64,000 nt of DNA from Nepenthes gracilis (GCA_033239525.1 BSYO01000031.1:682001-746000), one strand, 5' to 3'; shown: positions 1 to 11,626, numbered from the stretch's first letter. Numbers and translations: made by a program. Notes: generated from the sequence alone by a model not told the origin.

Positions 1-711
1 CATCAGGTCCTGGCTCCTGTCATACCCTTCCAGGATGGGCATCTTGAACTTGCGGGGTAGTGGCTGAGTCCGCAGGTCCATGGCGAATGGTGACCTTCGA
101 AGGTTGGCAGAGGATCATGCGGGTCTCTCCTTATTCAGGAGATCCCACAGTACCTTAATATTCTCTTCCATCGGCGGGTCGGATGCCCCTCTTCGTGCGT
201 TGATAATGTCGCAGAACTCCATGTGGTCCTAAGGGCGCGGATGGACTTGTCGGTTGTGGCAGCTTCCTGCGCGGGGGGGCCGCTCACTGTTGGAGTCTGC
301 AGCGGTCGACCTCCCTTGGCCGCAGGAGTTACAGGGGTTACGCCGCTCAGGGCTCTCCCTCCGATCATCTTGGGTGGGATGGCTTTCAGCCGCAGACTGG
401 ACCCTGCTGCCGGAGGCTGCCTAGGCTCCGACATCATCAGGTAGGTCAGATCTTCTCTTGAGGGCTGCTGCGTGACGCCTTCCTCGCCTGAAAGAGGACG
501 CCTGGGATGTTTGAGGGGAAGCCCCCATCCGTAGGGTACCCGTCTGATTGTAGAGGGCCCGGAGTACTAGCTTTATGTCGCCCATGTCTGCGGCCAGGCG
601 GTGGACGTTGGGCTTTGGACGGGTGTCTGCATGGCTTCTCACGGAGGGGTCTTCGGTGTGAGTGACGACGTTCCTTGCTGGGGCACTAGCTTGTGCCCTA
701 GTATTCACCAT
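1..711 (-). pseudogene. Element A gag, N-terminal part, frameshifted
   Basis: The gag polyprotein start is at 711. The open part (711-421) carries MVNTRAQAS and, near residue 40, VHRLAADMGDIKLVL. After 421 the reading frame is lost, but homology to the F gag continues on the same strand to position 1, where KFKMPILEGYD can be read. Gag forms the virus-like particle in which reverse transcription takes place. The copy is broken and also cut by the window edge. Confidence 0.75.
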
Positions 712-763
712 TCTTGATGCTTTGGAATGAAGGTGAGAAGGAGACGCAAGGCTTCTTGTCTCG

Positions 764-781
764 TTCCCACAGACGGTGCCA
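764..781 (-). other. Primer-binding site of element A
   Basis: On the minus strand TGGCACCGTCTGTGGGAA directly follows the LTR end. The same site follows the LTRs of the other elements here. By family knowledge it pairs with the 3' end of a host tRNA to prime minus-strand synthesis. Which tRNA is not determined here (tRNA-Arg is reported for Ogre-type elements). Confidence 0.8.
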
Positions 782-782
782 A

Positions 783-1674
783 TATTACGTCCCGAGTCTT
801 TGATTGTCGTACGGATTAGGGATCCTTTGGATTCTTAGCCGTTCTAAAGCATTCGTGGAAGGGTCCGGTTTCGGTCTTTGTTAACTTGAGGCATGCACAA
901 CACAATCAACAAACAAGAGGTCAAAGATCCGACGAGATTTCTCCCACCAAAGCCACCTCGACGCTCAAGTTAGCAAATTCTGGCAGTGAACGGAAATGGA
1001 GCGCACGCTACGAGGTGCATGGAAGTGTACTGTAAATGCATAGGTGGTGCGTGTATGTTTGTGCGGGAGAGTAATGAGTGGGAGGTGAGAGGCCTGACTC
1101 CCTAGGTGCCCCGCTGCGGGTGGCTGACTTCCTGTCACCTGAGTAGGCTAAGGAGTTTTCATATGGAGGATAGCTTGTAAGCATAAGGCTCGTGGATCAA
1201 AGTTAATTGTCTCAAATCCGATTGATCGATCCTGTCTTTGTTGAAGAAGAGGGATTTTATAGGTCCCATGATGAGGGGCTTTAAGCGTGAGAACTCCTGT
1301 TACTAGGGTACATTGGCCGCTGATCGCTGTCAACGATTGCCGGGCATGTCGGCTGTCGTTTAGCGGTGGCAAGCAAACTCTTGGGTGTTGCCGGCCACGC
1401 TTGGTCTCTCCCTTGAGTTGGGATTGGCAAGTCGTCTGTGGGCGGCCACCTGAATCACAGCTGGCAGCATTCACTGTTTCTCCATTGGCTGGTTTCTCCT
1501 ACTCTTTTGCCATTTCCTAGCAACCGCACTGATAAGCTGCAGGAGGCGCCCGTTGGCTGCTGATTGTGGGCTGCCACGTAGGCGTCCCGTGTCGTTGGGC
1601 TTTGACGGCCCATTAGGCGCTTGTTCCGTGGGTTGGGTTCCGAATCTTTTTGGGCTTTAGTATTGGACCCAACA
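783..1674 (-). repeat. 5' LTR of element A
   Basis: About 890 bp. The LTR starts with TGTTG at 1674 and ends just before the primer-binding site. The expected terminal CAACA appears decayed to a GTAATA-like end. No second copy is in the window, so the boundaries rest on the TG start and the primer site. Confidence 0.7.
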
Positions 1675-2460
1675 GTATGGAATCATGTTTCAACTTGAGA
1701 CCCATGTCAAATTGAGGTACAGAGAAATAAAAAATGAATTTCAATAAAAAAAAATTCATATTTTTTTTAGATCGATTTAATTCTTCTTTTAATTTAAACT
1801 CATTTTATTTCTAATTTTAAACAAGTAAATCTTAATAATTGTATTCACTAGTCAAACAGATTGGAAATAGAATTGGTCAAAATTGATGTTAAGTTTTGTA
1901 AACACATTATTGAGAAATAAATTAAGATAAAATTAATTTTATTTTAAAAGAATAAAATTGATGGGTAAAATTGCTAATGACCCAAGAGAAAAGTCTGTTA
2001 AAGGATTCGATTGATAATAAAATAGAGATCCAATTAGTCTATATAGCCCAAAGTTGGTAGATAAGCATGTCGGTTTAATTCAAAAAGTTTACTTCCTAAA
2101 TGAATATGGAATCAATTCCAACTGATCGGAATAGACAGTTTTCTTCTCTTATCTGGTTTAATGGCCTCGGTTTCCAATTAGGAACCGCTAGCCGAAGAGC
2201 ACCTTCTTATCCATACAGACGGTTCTTTAGGCGGTTAGTAGGAAAGATCAATTACCAATTATTTCGATATAAACCACTCATTCCCAATAGGAAATGAGAG
2301 GACACTCAACAAAAAGCCTAAAAAGCAAGTAAATGACAATTCTAAAACGCTTCAAACGCACACACTCTATCTCATTAAGACACTTTCTATTAAGTGCACT
2401 TAACAAAAATATTTTTACAAATATTTTCACTTTACTTCCTCTCTTTTCTTTCCACAAAGA
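1675..2460. other. AT-rich spacer, no gene seen
   Basis: The first 400 bp are AT-rich with no recognisable coding sequence. The 2100-2460 part is less AT-rich and may be the upstream part of the decayed 5' LTR of element G, but I could not align it convincingly with the 3' LTR at 8910. Confidence 0.5.
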
Positions 2461-2655
2461 AAAATTATTGATTTAAACGTCGGAAGATATACTGAGGAGT
2501 GAGTTTTGCCAATTTCTTGATCGCATATTTGTTGTATTGTATAGGATCAAAATTCGGAATATATGGAGACCGAGCCCGTGTCAGACCGATTGGATAGTGT
2601 AAAACCATTCTTGGCTTCCTAATCCATATAGTAATCCGAATCCAATGACGCATCA
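2461..2655 (+). repeat. Element G 5' LTR, 3' end remnant
   Basis: The segment contains an aaacgtcgga block comparable to the gagcgtcgga block near the end of the other LTRs, and finishes with gacgcatca immediately before a primer-binding site. The upstream part of the LTR is not recognisable. Confidence 0.55.
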
Positions 2656-2674
2656 TTGACACCGTTTGTGAAAA
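2656..2674 (+). other. Primer-binding site of element G, decayed
   Basis: TTGACACCGTTTGTGAAAA corresponds to the TTGGCGCCGTCTGTGGGAA site of element C with several transitions. It directly follows the LTR end gacgcatca. Confidence 0.65.
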
Positions 2675-2716
2675 ATGACTAAAAAGTCTGATTATCACAC
2701 TCCTGCAAAGAATAAC

Positions 2717-5200
2717 ATGGTGAATACATAAGCACAAGTCAGCATGCTGATCAGAGATACCACTTCATGTGGCAACTGTCCTCCAATAGGAAATCAGATG
2801 GATGATCATCCCGACCCCTGTGTGATGAGCTACTACTTACCAAGGGTAGCAAATTTGCGATAAGTAGATGTGATGAGCTCGAAATCGGAGTGATAGGCCA
2901 GTGATCCACTCTTGCTTGACTTGTCGGCAATCCAATTTGGCATCAAGCTGACTTGACTAGTCAATGATCTATTTCGGCACCAAGCCTTCCTAAACGATCT
3001 GGATCCAATCTAGCATCCAACTAGTTTGACTGGTCATCAACCAAGTCTAGTCTAGCCTATTTGACTAGTCTGCAATCCAGTCTGACTCCAGTTCGAACTG
3101 ACAGTAGTCGAGTCACCCTGACTCAATAGCCGATCGCCATTTAGGTCCAACAGGATGGCCGTTGTTAGGACTCGACAGTCTAGTCACTCGGATCCGGCAG
3201 TTTGATTGCCCTTTGGATTCAACATTTCGGTCGCTGTTCAGACTCGACAGTCCAGTCACCCTAATCCAACCGCCTGATCGCCCCTTGGACTCGACTCCTC
3301 TTGATTGCCCCTCGGACTCGACTCCTCCTAATTGCCCCTTGGACTTAGCTCCCCGTAAACCTTCAAAATGGCAGCCTGGTAGCTAACTGACCGCAATACT
3401 TCATCTCGGCATTGAACCTTCTCAACCATGCCATCAATTGGGTATGAACCCACACAAGAGTGACTCATAACCCAACATTGACATCATGTCAGCCGCAAAC
3501 TACCCACACCCATGTGAAGGTGTAATGCTAGGGGCTCCACTCTTTGACCTCCAGATAATCGAAGAGAGCCAATATACACAGAGGATCCAGAGGCTCGATG
3601 ACCTTGAGGCTTAGGCGGCCCTGATTGATAGTGCCCAACCATATTCACACATCTGACCGAGTTGTTAGAGGCGGGCAGAAGACTAGGACGCCCTCAGGTG
3701 TAGGGAGCTCTGCCCCATGTGCACAGCCTCCCATGCTAGAAGACATTGCCTACTCGTCAGTCGAGGTTCTCTCCCTTTCGGCCAGAAGGTTATACATCAA
3801 CAAATAAGTGCAATCAGTATTCATGCTCTAGCCAACACGTTGGCCAAAGACATCGCCTCAATGGTGACAACCTTACGGGTGGCCATGGCGATATTCAGTC
3901 TTACTTTGGGTATCACGCTTAAACAACTATGGGCCCTATATGCCCGCCTTGACGGCTGGCGGCTCCCTCTTCCTATACATGAATCTCAACACTCTTAAAA
4001 GAAGCCGGAGGAAGAGATTGCTCGCCAAGAAAAATCTTATCTACCTAATAACCTCGGTATTTAGGAGGATCTGAGCGACTGGGTCGACTCCGAGTGGAAA
4101 GATTGACCAGGTCTCGAAATACAGGACAAAAGTCCAGAGTGGTGACACATTCACTATCCTCGAGATGACTGATGACATTACGCCCACAAAAAAGACTCCT
4201 ACAGTGCCAACAGGCATCCAATAGTCCCCTCTCGAGGGCAAGGAGATCGAATAGAGAGGCCTTCAGAGTGTTCGGCTTTCTGGTCAGGAGTGCCTTTGCT
4301 GGAGTAGGTGGCCTAACCCGAGGGCTTGGCAAGGTTGAACCCATGAGGCTGCCTTGTGTTGGCCTCATTCGGAGCATCAAATCCAGCAGAAACCATCACT
4401 ATGCTTACAATGGGGGTTCAACATGCTCGACTAATTACCCACCGCACCAGCCAGAAACGTCCCCATGGCGACGACCTCTCATTGGACAACTATGCTGACT
4501 ACTAGCCCCAGGGAGTGCAGATGCTTGAAGTACGGATCAACACCCCTTTTTCGGACAATATATGTCCAAAAACGCTACGTTGGGGGCTTTGCCCTCTGCG
4601 CCCCATTAAATCAATTCGGATTAGCACCCATAGAAGAGCTAATGGCCTGGCGACCTCGTGGCCTGAGCGGCCACAGGTGGCAGGGTCTAGCGCTGACCCG
4701 AAGACCAACAAAATCATGAGCTATGAAATAAAAGCCTAGAGCCGCATGGCCCATGCCGTTCCTACAACGGCAGGGGACCTCCTGCTCTAGAAGGAACTCT
4801 ATGACCTCAGAAGACACATTGTTGACCTAGTCAGGTAATCGTTCGGGACGAGGACTCAGTCATTACCATCTCCTTGAAGTATCTGGAAACAATGCCTGGA
4901 GTCCCTCAATCAAAGTTCCAATTTGACGTTCCACTTAGATCACTTTGCACTTCATTGGGCTCCTCTGGCATCGTAAGTTTTCGGTGTAGTGTTGAAAGCT
5001 GTCTTGAATGCTCGCAGGGATGGCCAAGTCCTCAGCTCCCCTTTGCCTGTGACATTCCATGTCAGAAGACACTTCCCTCTCAATGATTGAAGTTCACATC
5101 CGGCACCTGCAGGTCGTGTGTTGGCTATAACGGCTACCCAATCCTAAGGGCATAGCGCATCATCCACTACAAGTACCAACAACGATTCCACGCTAAATCC
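2717..5200 (+). pseudogene. Element G gag and last part of pol, remnants
   Basis: At 2717 the gag start reads MVNT, a stop, then AQ, as in the other elements. No continuous gag or pol can be followed after that. The closest thing to the pol end is around 5100-5200, just before the conserved non-coding block that precedes the hairpin repeats. Reverse transcriptase, RNase H and most of integrase are absent. Several short ORFs in the region have no recognisable domain. Confidence 0.45.
2930..3360. repeat. Decayed tandem repeats (about 75-80 bp, plus about 25-bp units)
   Basis: Blocks such as GACTCGACAGTC.AGTCAC recur at about 3170 and 3244. The segment ends with short units of the type GATTGCCCCTCGGACTCG at about 3275-3350. 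CTAGTC/GACTAG motifs are frequent upstream of about 3080. The repeats lie in the gag region of element G. I see no coding role. Confidence 0.5.
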
Positions 5201-5339
5201 AAGTGAGTCGTGTATGTATCACACTGAGTGCTTGAATTATACTTTAATAAATGAAATAAATGTTTGTTTTCTTATTTATCCACTTATATGAATGCTTGCA
5301 TAACATTGCATAAAACCATATGACTTAGATTGCTCCTAA

Positions 5340-5605
5340 GCCAGGTGAATTCTCATTCAGCTGTTACCAAACCTCAATCCTTAATCGAGTGGCCTAAAGA
5401 CGGCCAAATTTAAACCTCGGTCTCATACCGAGTGGCCTATACATGGTTTTATTTAAATCTCAGCCTATACCCAGCGGCTCATACGTGGTTGAATTTAAAC
5501 TTCAATACCATACCGAGCGGCCCATACACGGTCAAATTTGAACCTCAATCTCGTCACTGAGCGACCCATACGCGATTGAACTCAAAACCTTAAGGGGCTT
5601 TTCAG
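5340..5605 (+). repeat. Element G hairpin repeat array (decayed)
   Basis: Repeats of about 38-60 bp have the form AACCTC..TC.TACCGAG.GGCC.ATAC..GGT. They follow a gacttagattgctcctaagcc block that matches gacctagactgcccctaag in elements B, E and C. The stem pattern CTCGG...CCGAG is still visible at about 5418-5440. Confidence 0.65.
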
Positions 5606-6330
5606 TATGCGTGTGACAACTCCCTCTCAAGGAATGAGCACCATCAGTCTACAATAGTCGACGGACTAGAACCCGAAGCATAAAAACTATGACATCCTCT
5701 AGTAGCATCAAGCGTTGATGGGTACATGCGGCCAATGACCTAGGCCAACAAAAGTTTGGAAATGATAGCCACAAGGCTTAGCCAGCAACCATGTGTTCTT
5801 AGCACTATGACCTCTTCCCAGTAAGAGCGAGCACAACTCAGGGTGCAAGATCAAATCGACCCCAGTGGCTATAATGTCAATAGTGCTCGCCTGGTGCTCC
5901 ATCTCTCCCACTGTTCACTCCCAATGTGTGCCCTCGCAGTAAGGCAATCTGGTTAGAGTATGAGATTCCTTTTCGATGAACTCTTGGACCTTGCCTAAGG
6001 CTCGAGTGGTCCACAGTCGAAGCGAGTGGCGAGCATTAGGCCCTACAGGGCTCAACAAAGGTGATAGAAGCATTTAGCCGGCGATCAGAAAAGTATCTGA
6101 TTAAAAAGTCCAACATATAACAAAAACATCAACAACAACGATCAACACGGTCTAGCTATTTCATTAAGGAATTAGGATGTATATTTGAAGGCATTTGATG
6201 ACGTCAAAGATACAAAATGTTATCTATTCCTACAGCCTATCCAGATGGCTATCCTATGGTTGAGGACCCATTGGAGGATGTGGCATAGGCCCTCCACCCT
6301 CTCTGATCGGGTAGCCGATTAGGTCTAAGC
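5606..6330. other. Non-coding part of element G between hairpin array and antisense-ORF remnant
   Basis: The start resembles the block that follows the hairpin array in the other elements (a caact..ctctc.aggaatgag stretch, compare caacctcctctatgagg in B). No gene is visible. Confidence 0.5.
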
Positions 6331-7010
6331 ATTAAGAAGTTCCAATGTTCCTCGAATCCTGGAAACTAATAGGGAAGTTAGGGGCCGTTAAGGAGGCGAT
6401 CCATTTGTTGAAACTAATGCCCTCCTAAAACCACTCCTCTAGGACATGTACCACTTCCTCAGGGTGGAACCTGGTCCTCAGCTTACCCACAAATGAAATG
6501 ATCCTACCCATAGACTGAGTATGGGCTTCGGAGAGCTCCCGCAATCTTACCTAGGACTCAAACAGAGTTTAGTCAAGATAGTTGGCCCATACTTGACTCT
6601 ACAGTGCATCCTCGGCAGTAGCATCGACAGGATGCTCTATCTCCTCGTTGACACGATTAGTTTGCTCGCAACAAGCAAGCAAACTCATGTCCCTGTGAGA
6701 ATACGGACTCCTCCAACCAGCGAGGCACCCTTCAGGGCTGTTAAACAGAAAAGAGGGGTCGGCTAGAGGCAACATCGACAAAATGTATATGTGGAGATCT
6801 GTACTACTTTCCAACGAAACGGGCATACATGGTGAGAAGACCCAATAGATTCGAGGCCTGGCATGGGGCTCGAGGAGCGGAGGGCCCGGGTGGCATCCTT
6901 CAACGACGACGGCCCCATTCACTGAGTCCTTTTCTTCAATTTTCTCCACCATTCGCTTATCTTTACTTCCCTCCTTGGTCAAAGGCCCAGGGGAAGATAA
7001 AGACGACACT
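6331..7010 (-). pseudogene. Element G antisense ORF, C-terminal remnant
   Basis: On the minus strand from about 6600 to 6340 a frame reads RTRFHPEEVVHVLEEWF, a stop, then EGISFNKWIASLTAPNFPISF. This lines up with the end of the antisense ORF of element C (ASRMTPHEVGGALHARLLEG followed by NIGRRIARLIIPDFPVEF). The N-terminal half expected at 7000-8500 was not recognised. Function unknown. Confidence 0.55.
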
Positions 7011-7419
7011 CCCCATGTTAGGGCAAGCAGAGTCGAAATGTCAATAACGTTCTATCAGCTATCCAGAAGGCAGTAGCAAAAGCAAAAATGTTTGCGGAGG
7101 CTAAGCGATGAAAAGAATAGCAGGAGATGCCTCATTTAAATAGATGGAGTCATTACCTGGAACACTACTACAGCAAAGCTGAAAGGTCGCGTTGCTATAA
7201 TGGCAAATGACGCATGTCCTCACCTTGGCAAATCTGCCAGCTATCATCACTATGACAGACGTTGCCTCGCATTCTCGTTCAACCCAACATCAAAGACTAC
7301 GCTCTCACTCTGATTGACGCGACGGTTGCCCAACACTGGTCTCTAAAAGCATCCATTCACAATGATGCCCAGCGCATCACTCTCCAAAACTTACAAATTG
7401 ATAGCGTACGGCCCCGATA

Positions 7420-7790
7420 GACTCGAGGCAAGGATGTTTAGCCCCCTCCCAGACTTGGCATTGGGTCAAGAAGTCAAACATCAACCGACCAAGACGTCAA
7501 CAAGCTGAACCGCCAGAACATCAAAGATTCAAGCGGTAGGAAGACGGGAGGTGACCAGGACAGGCTCGAGGTTAGGTTAGCCGGCCACCTCCTCGGCTGA
7601 GTGTTAGGTCGAACGGATGAAAGTCAACCCACCAGAAGACCAAGCAGTCTGTCGATCAACCTGGTGGTAAGCAACAATGTTCAGAAGCAGCCCCCAAAAG
7701 AAACGAAAGTGGACAACACATGACCAAGACAGCCTCGAGGCCAAGTCGGCCGGCCCCTCCCCGGTCGGTTGTAGGGTCAAGTGGTCATGC
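7420..7790. repeat. Three decayed copies of a long repeat in element G
   Basis: Segments around 7425-7480, 7551-7617 and 7719-7785 share GAC..G.CTCGAGG, a GCC..CC.CC core and GGGTCAAG or AGGTCGAACGG. They sit where B, E, C and D have TTGAC-rich blocks. Otherwise 7000-8890 shows no recognisable gene. Confidence 0.45.
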
Positions 7791-8896
7791 ACCGACCCCC
7801 TAGAAGGTTAGGATGTTTGAGAGTCAGCTCGTCAAAATGTTAGAGATCCGAACTGCAGATGGTGAAAAGTCAAAAGTACTCCAACCATTCACATCATGCG
7901 AGAATATTGAGAATACACAATGAAGTTAAAGAATGCTCGGTAGTTCCATTCACTGATTCCATTTACAAAGTATAAGTTCTCGACAACAAACATACAACAT
8001 CACGAAGGAATTAAAGTACATGGAACAACGATTTGACTATTGAAGCTCTACTCCACGAGCACACAACCCTAAGATGAAATCATGATAGTGAGAGCACCAC
8101 GTCCCGAACGGCTAAAGAGATCATACTCCTACGCACTGAGTAAGAAACGCATGCCAAAGCCCTTACTAACAAGAGTGAGGATGAAGAACTGGTGCTATCT
8201 CGGGAAGCATCCATCAAAACTGACGTAGACGTGCAAATTCGTGCGTCAACACTAGACTCGATGCGACCACAATGGCCTAAACTTCAGCATGAACATAGGG
8301 AATGCACCCTCACCAGCAGCTTTCGAATCAAACCCCCGTAGGCTACCTGGGGTTGAGTCGATCAGTTGAAGGGGACAGAGTGTCAACCTCTCTAGCTGAA
8401 AGGGCCAAGCAGTCATTCCTCTGGGGCTATCCTGGTAAGAGCTCTCCGTCACCAGTTGGTAAAAGGGAAAACCAGTCCGAGCCTCACTCAATGTTTTACG
8501 AAACTAGGATGTGTTAAGACGAAAAGAGGGAGACCAAGGTAGATCCCAAATGTGCCTTCGGCCCTAGCTCCTAGCATTAAGTTAGGGTCTCCGTTGACTT
8601 TGACAGGTGGTTGTATGGGCTTCATACCCTCTCCAAACATTCGCACAACTCAGTTGGTATGGATGATTCATGGAACGAGGTGTTGCGAGCCCCCTACTTA
8701 TAGACAAAAGAAGAGTGGCACCCCATTACTGCAGAAGATCAGGTCGCTAAATCCTGTTAGCGTAGTTCAAAGAATTAATCCCAAATTCTGTCAATCGAAA
8801 TAACAGTTTGCAAGGATTCTTGAAAAAAAAAGTGTATAAAGCTATACAATGGCGTCCCATCGTTGCATGCTAGGGGTTAAAATTCTGAACCGCCCA

Positions 8897-8909
8897 ACAT
8901 GGGAGCTAG
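8897..8909 (+). other. Polypurine-type tract of element G
   Basis: ACATGGGAGCTAG lies directly before the 3' LTR, in the position of GCATGGGGGCTAA in B and GCATAGGGGGCTAG in C. This type of tract primes plus-strand synthesis. Confidence 0.6.
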
Positions 8910-10196
8910 TGATAGGTCTATCATCCATGGATCGACTCAGATCTCAAGACCCATGGTGAAAATGTCATCTGAAAATCAAAACCTAGGAGAAGGCCATGGT
9001 AGCTTAAAGGTTGAGATCGCACAGTCTAGGATCTCCTTCCAAGGCATGGGTCGGCCCAACATCCGCCTTAAATTACCCCTTTCAGGACGGCCCATGAACC
9101 TTTTTCTACGTGTTGAGAAAACTTGTCATAACTAGTCAGTACAAACTTTGTAGATATTTTGGGAATATTTGCCAACGATTTGCTCGATCTCTCCTAAAGT
9201 AGCAACTGTCATATCGGGCACCTCCCATGGTCACGTCAAAGAAGAAAAGAATTATCTTGATTGGTTGCTACAATCGGTGCCCACAATCCATGTGGCAGCT
9301 TGTCGAATCCGCGTGGACAGCCTTCTACAAACCTTGGCACCTAGTGACATTTGCATTATAAATACTCGTTTACCGTCACAAGTAGAGGGAGACACTAAAC
9401 CTAGAGAAAAGAACTCTAAGATGCAGACAGAAAATGGATGAGTCCAACCCTCCATCGAGGAGGCCCTTCTTTCCATCTAGGAAACACCGTACGAGGAGTC
9501 CAACCTCCATCTAGGAGGCCCTGCTTTGGTCCTAAGCAGCCCCCCTGTCAAGGAGATACACTCTGTACAAGAGCTGCCCTCCGTCGAGGAGATATACTCA
9601 ATCTAAGAGCTGCCTTCTGACCATGAGATGTCCTCCGTCCAAAAGTCTTGCCCACCAGTCCTCCCAGGAGGAGGCCTACCCAGTCCATCTAGGAGTCTTG
9701 CCCACTAGTCCTCCCAAGAAGAGGCCTGCCCCTCTAATCCATTTGAGAGCCCTTCGTCCCAGAGCCAGAAGCCATCCTCCACCCAGTAACTGCCCTCAAT
9801 TCAGAAGGCCTACCCTCTATCTAAGAGGCCATCTATCTATTCAAGCGACCTACCTTCTATCTAGGAGCATTATTCTTGCCTCAACCCCTAAGCTACCCCT
9901 CAATTGGGCATACTTATAAGCCGTCTCTTAGCTAGCCGCACACATACACCCAATCCCCCGTTATATACATCTATATATCTTCTTATATCATCATATCTTT
10001 CTATTCCCTTTGAAAAATATTTGACTTGAGCGTCGACTATATCAGAGAGCAAATTCCGCAAATCTTCTGACATTTTGCTTTTTGTTATTTTACACAGAGT
10101 ACAGGTTCGAAGAGACAGGAACCAAATCGGCTCTAATTTAACCTGTCGCAAAAAACTCATCAACCCGTACAACAACTTGAATTCAGAGACATATTA
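8910..10196 (+). repeat. 3' LTR of element G
   Basis: The LTR opens with TGATAGGTCTATC after the purine tract and ends with GAATTCAGAGACATATTA, a decayed form of GGATCCAGAGACGCATCA. The cttgagcgtcg block at about 10025 and the ttttacacag block at about 10088 match the other LTRs in position. Length is about 1287 bp. Confidence 0.65.
9438..9895. repeat. Imperfect repeats in the element G LTR
   Basis: Pyrimidine-rich units such as CCATCTAGGAGGCC and CCACTAGTCCTCCCAAGAAG recur many times with changes. Two longer copies lie near 9637 and 9693. ORFs here are open because of the repeats and have no domain. Confidence 0.5.
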
Positions 10197-10339
10197 GAAA
10201 GTAAGTACAGAGTTGTAGACGTCTTATTATTTGATTATGTGAGAATTATAGAGCTCATTCCTCCGTATTTTACTATCTCACATCCTAAAAATCTTTAACA
10301 CTTTCTAAAATTCTGGTACGCAACAAAATTCATACGTAC

Positions 10340-11041
10340 CTGCAGGTTGTGAAATTTCTCGGTGACGTCGTCGAGCTTCTCGACGGCGTAGCTGAAGAAA
10401 GTTAAGATCAGAGTCTGCAGAGACGGGCCGTTTCTCTCTTCCTCTGATCTCGAAACTTCGAACAATCTCTGGAGGACAAAGAACGGGAGCTGATTCTCGA
10501 GCAGGAGGAGATCCCGCCGCAGGAAGGAGATGATCCACGACATCGAGAGGATGGGATCATCGTTCGCAAATCTCACCAAATTCGCAACCTTCCGAAATAG
10601 CTCAAGCACAAAACAACCGTCGACCACCATCAACTCAACGAACTCATGAGCGTCGAGTAGGATCGTCTCGGAATAGGATTCTCTGGCCTTCTCCTGGAGG
10701 TGCTGGATGGAATTGAAGAGGAATTCGAGGGTTAAATTTGTACGGCAGAGCAATTGGGCGAGGTACTGGTACTTGCGCTCTTGGATTATCTGGAGATGAG
10801 GCTTGCCTTGGTGGAAGGGGCCGATCGAGACGATGTGTGGATGGTACAGCGCCTGGCCGTTGAGGTCGACGAAGGTTTGGGGTACTCTGAAGATTGAGCA
10901 GGTGACGCGGCCGGCGGATTGGCTCAGCAGGCTCGGCGGCGTGGAGAGTTTTTGCTGGAGGGAGTCTAAGCAACGGCGGTCCAACTGGAAGACTTCGATT
11001 GCCTCGTGATGGTTGTTTTGGTCGACTGAGTTGCTTCCCAT
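10340..11041 (-). pseudogene. UPF0481/DUF247 family protein, N-terminal part only
   Basis: The ATG at 11041 opens a frame of 234 codons with typical DUF247 motifs: CSIFRVP (residues 48-54), HIVSIGPFH (69-77), VVDGCFVLEL (139-148) and RRDLLLLENQLPFFVL (175-190). Family members are plant proteins usually of about 400-550 residues with a C-terminal membrane anchor. Roles are mostly unknown, although some act in grass self-incompatibility. Here the similarity stops after EKFHNLQ, exactly at CTGCAG|GTACGTATG, a good splice-donor consensus. The frame then runs 14 codons into a stop at 10295. The C-terminal half is not in the window. Either an intron now holds element G and the 3' exon lies to the left, or the gene is truncated. 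The fragment itself has no stop or frameshift. Confidence 0.85.
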
Positions 11042-11378
11042 GACGATGGCGGATTCGGATTTTTGGGGGTTTCTCCGGAAGTTCAGAGTTGACTGCTGAA
11101 GCCGGCGTTGCGATGAGTGGCGTACAGGCCAGCAGCCAATCTACTATACTATATTGATAGGGTCGTTTGTGTCGGCTAATCAGCCAGCAGCCAATCAATT
11201 GTTTACCCCTTTTTTTTAACTTTTTTTTTTTTTTAATATTTTTAATTTATTTTTTACCAATCATATTACAAAAAATTCTAAATTCTAAATTTTTATTTTT
11301 AGTTTGATTTTTCCACAAAATTATGTCAAGTAAACTTTATTGTGAATCTACATGTAATGCTAAAAAAAATTAAAATTA
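11042..11378. other. AT-rich DNA upstream of the DUF247 start
   Basis: This holds the presumed 5' flank and promoter of the DUF247 copy, including long T runs at about 11208-11250. No other gene is visible. A clear TATA box could not be assigned. Confidence 0.4.
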
Positions 11379-11626
11379 CCTTTTAAAAATAATATTAAAA
11401 CTTTTTATCTGATAATTTAGGTGTAAAAGTAAAATATAACTTATGGTAACATCAAAATTGAGAATGAAATTAAAAAAGATAAAAAACTAAGAACAATATT
11501 AGGAAAAAAAAGTGGAAATTTCAATGTTTTTTTCATAATTTCCTTCTTATTTTTTTAGGTTAATGTACATATATTTATACAATAATTTGAATAATTATAT
11601 TATTTTATGATATTATTAATTATTTA

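Larger units (their letters stand above)
1..1674 (-). mobile_element. Element A: 5' end of a Tat-like Gypsy retrotransposon, cut by the window edge
   Basis: Read on the minus strand, this stretch runs LTR, primer-binding site, leader and gag start, in that order. The LTR opens with TGTTGGGTCC at 1674. The primer-binding site is a TTGGCACCGTCTGTGGGAA match, and gag begins with MVNTRAQAS. The rest of the element lies to the left of the window. Its gag is of the same family as the isolated gag piece at 42315 (shared VHRLAADM and KFKMP.LEGYD blocks) and differs from the gag of B, E and C. The family assignment to Tat/Ogre-type Gypsy is by gag and primer-site similarity only. Confidence 0.85.
2461..10196 (+). 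mobile_element. Element G: decayed Tat-like Gypsy retrotransposon
   Basis: The order of remnants matches the younger elements. An LTR end reading gacgcatca is at 2655, followed by a primer site and a gag start. Hairpin repeats lie at about 5377-5600, and an antisense-ORF remnant at about 6330-6600. A purine-rich tract with gggagctag precedes a 3' LTR starting TGATAGG at 8910, which ends at 10196. Only about 2.6 kb separates the gag start from the end of pol, so most of pol is deleted. The left boundary is not resolved. Confidence 0.7.

Noticed and set aside
764..781. Possible tRNA genes near the primer-binding sites
   Set aside because: Only the 18-19 bases complementary to a tRNA 3' end are present. 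No cloverleaf or A/B boxes were seen there or elsewhere.
2100..2297. 65-codon ORF in the spacer after element A
   Set aside because: No domain, no likely promoter, and the surrounding DNA is decayed retroelement.
10644..11198. 184-codon minus-strand ORF overlapping the DUF247 start
   Set aside because: Out-of-frame shadow of the DUF247 coding sequence, Arg/Pro-rich from frame shift, no domain.
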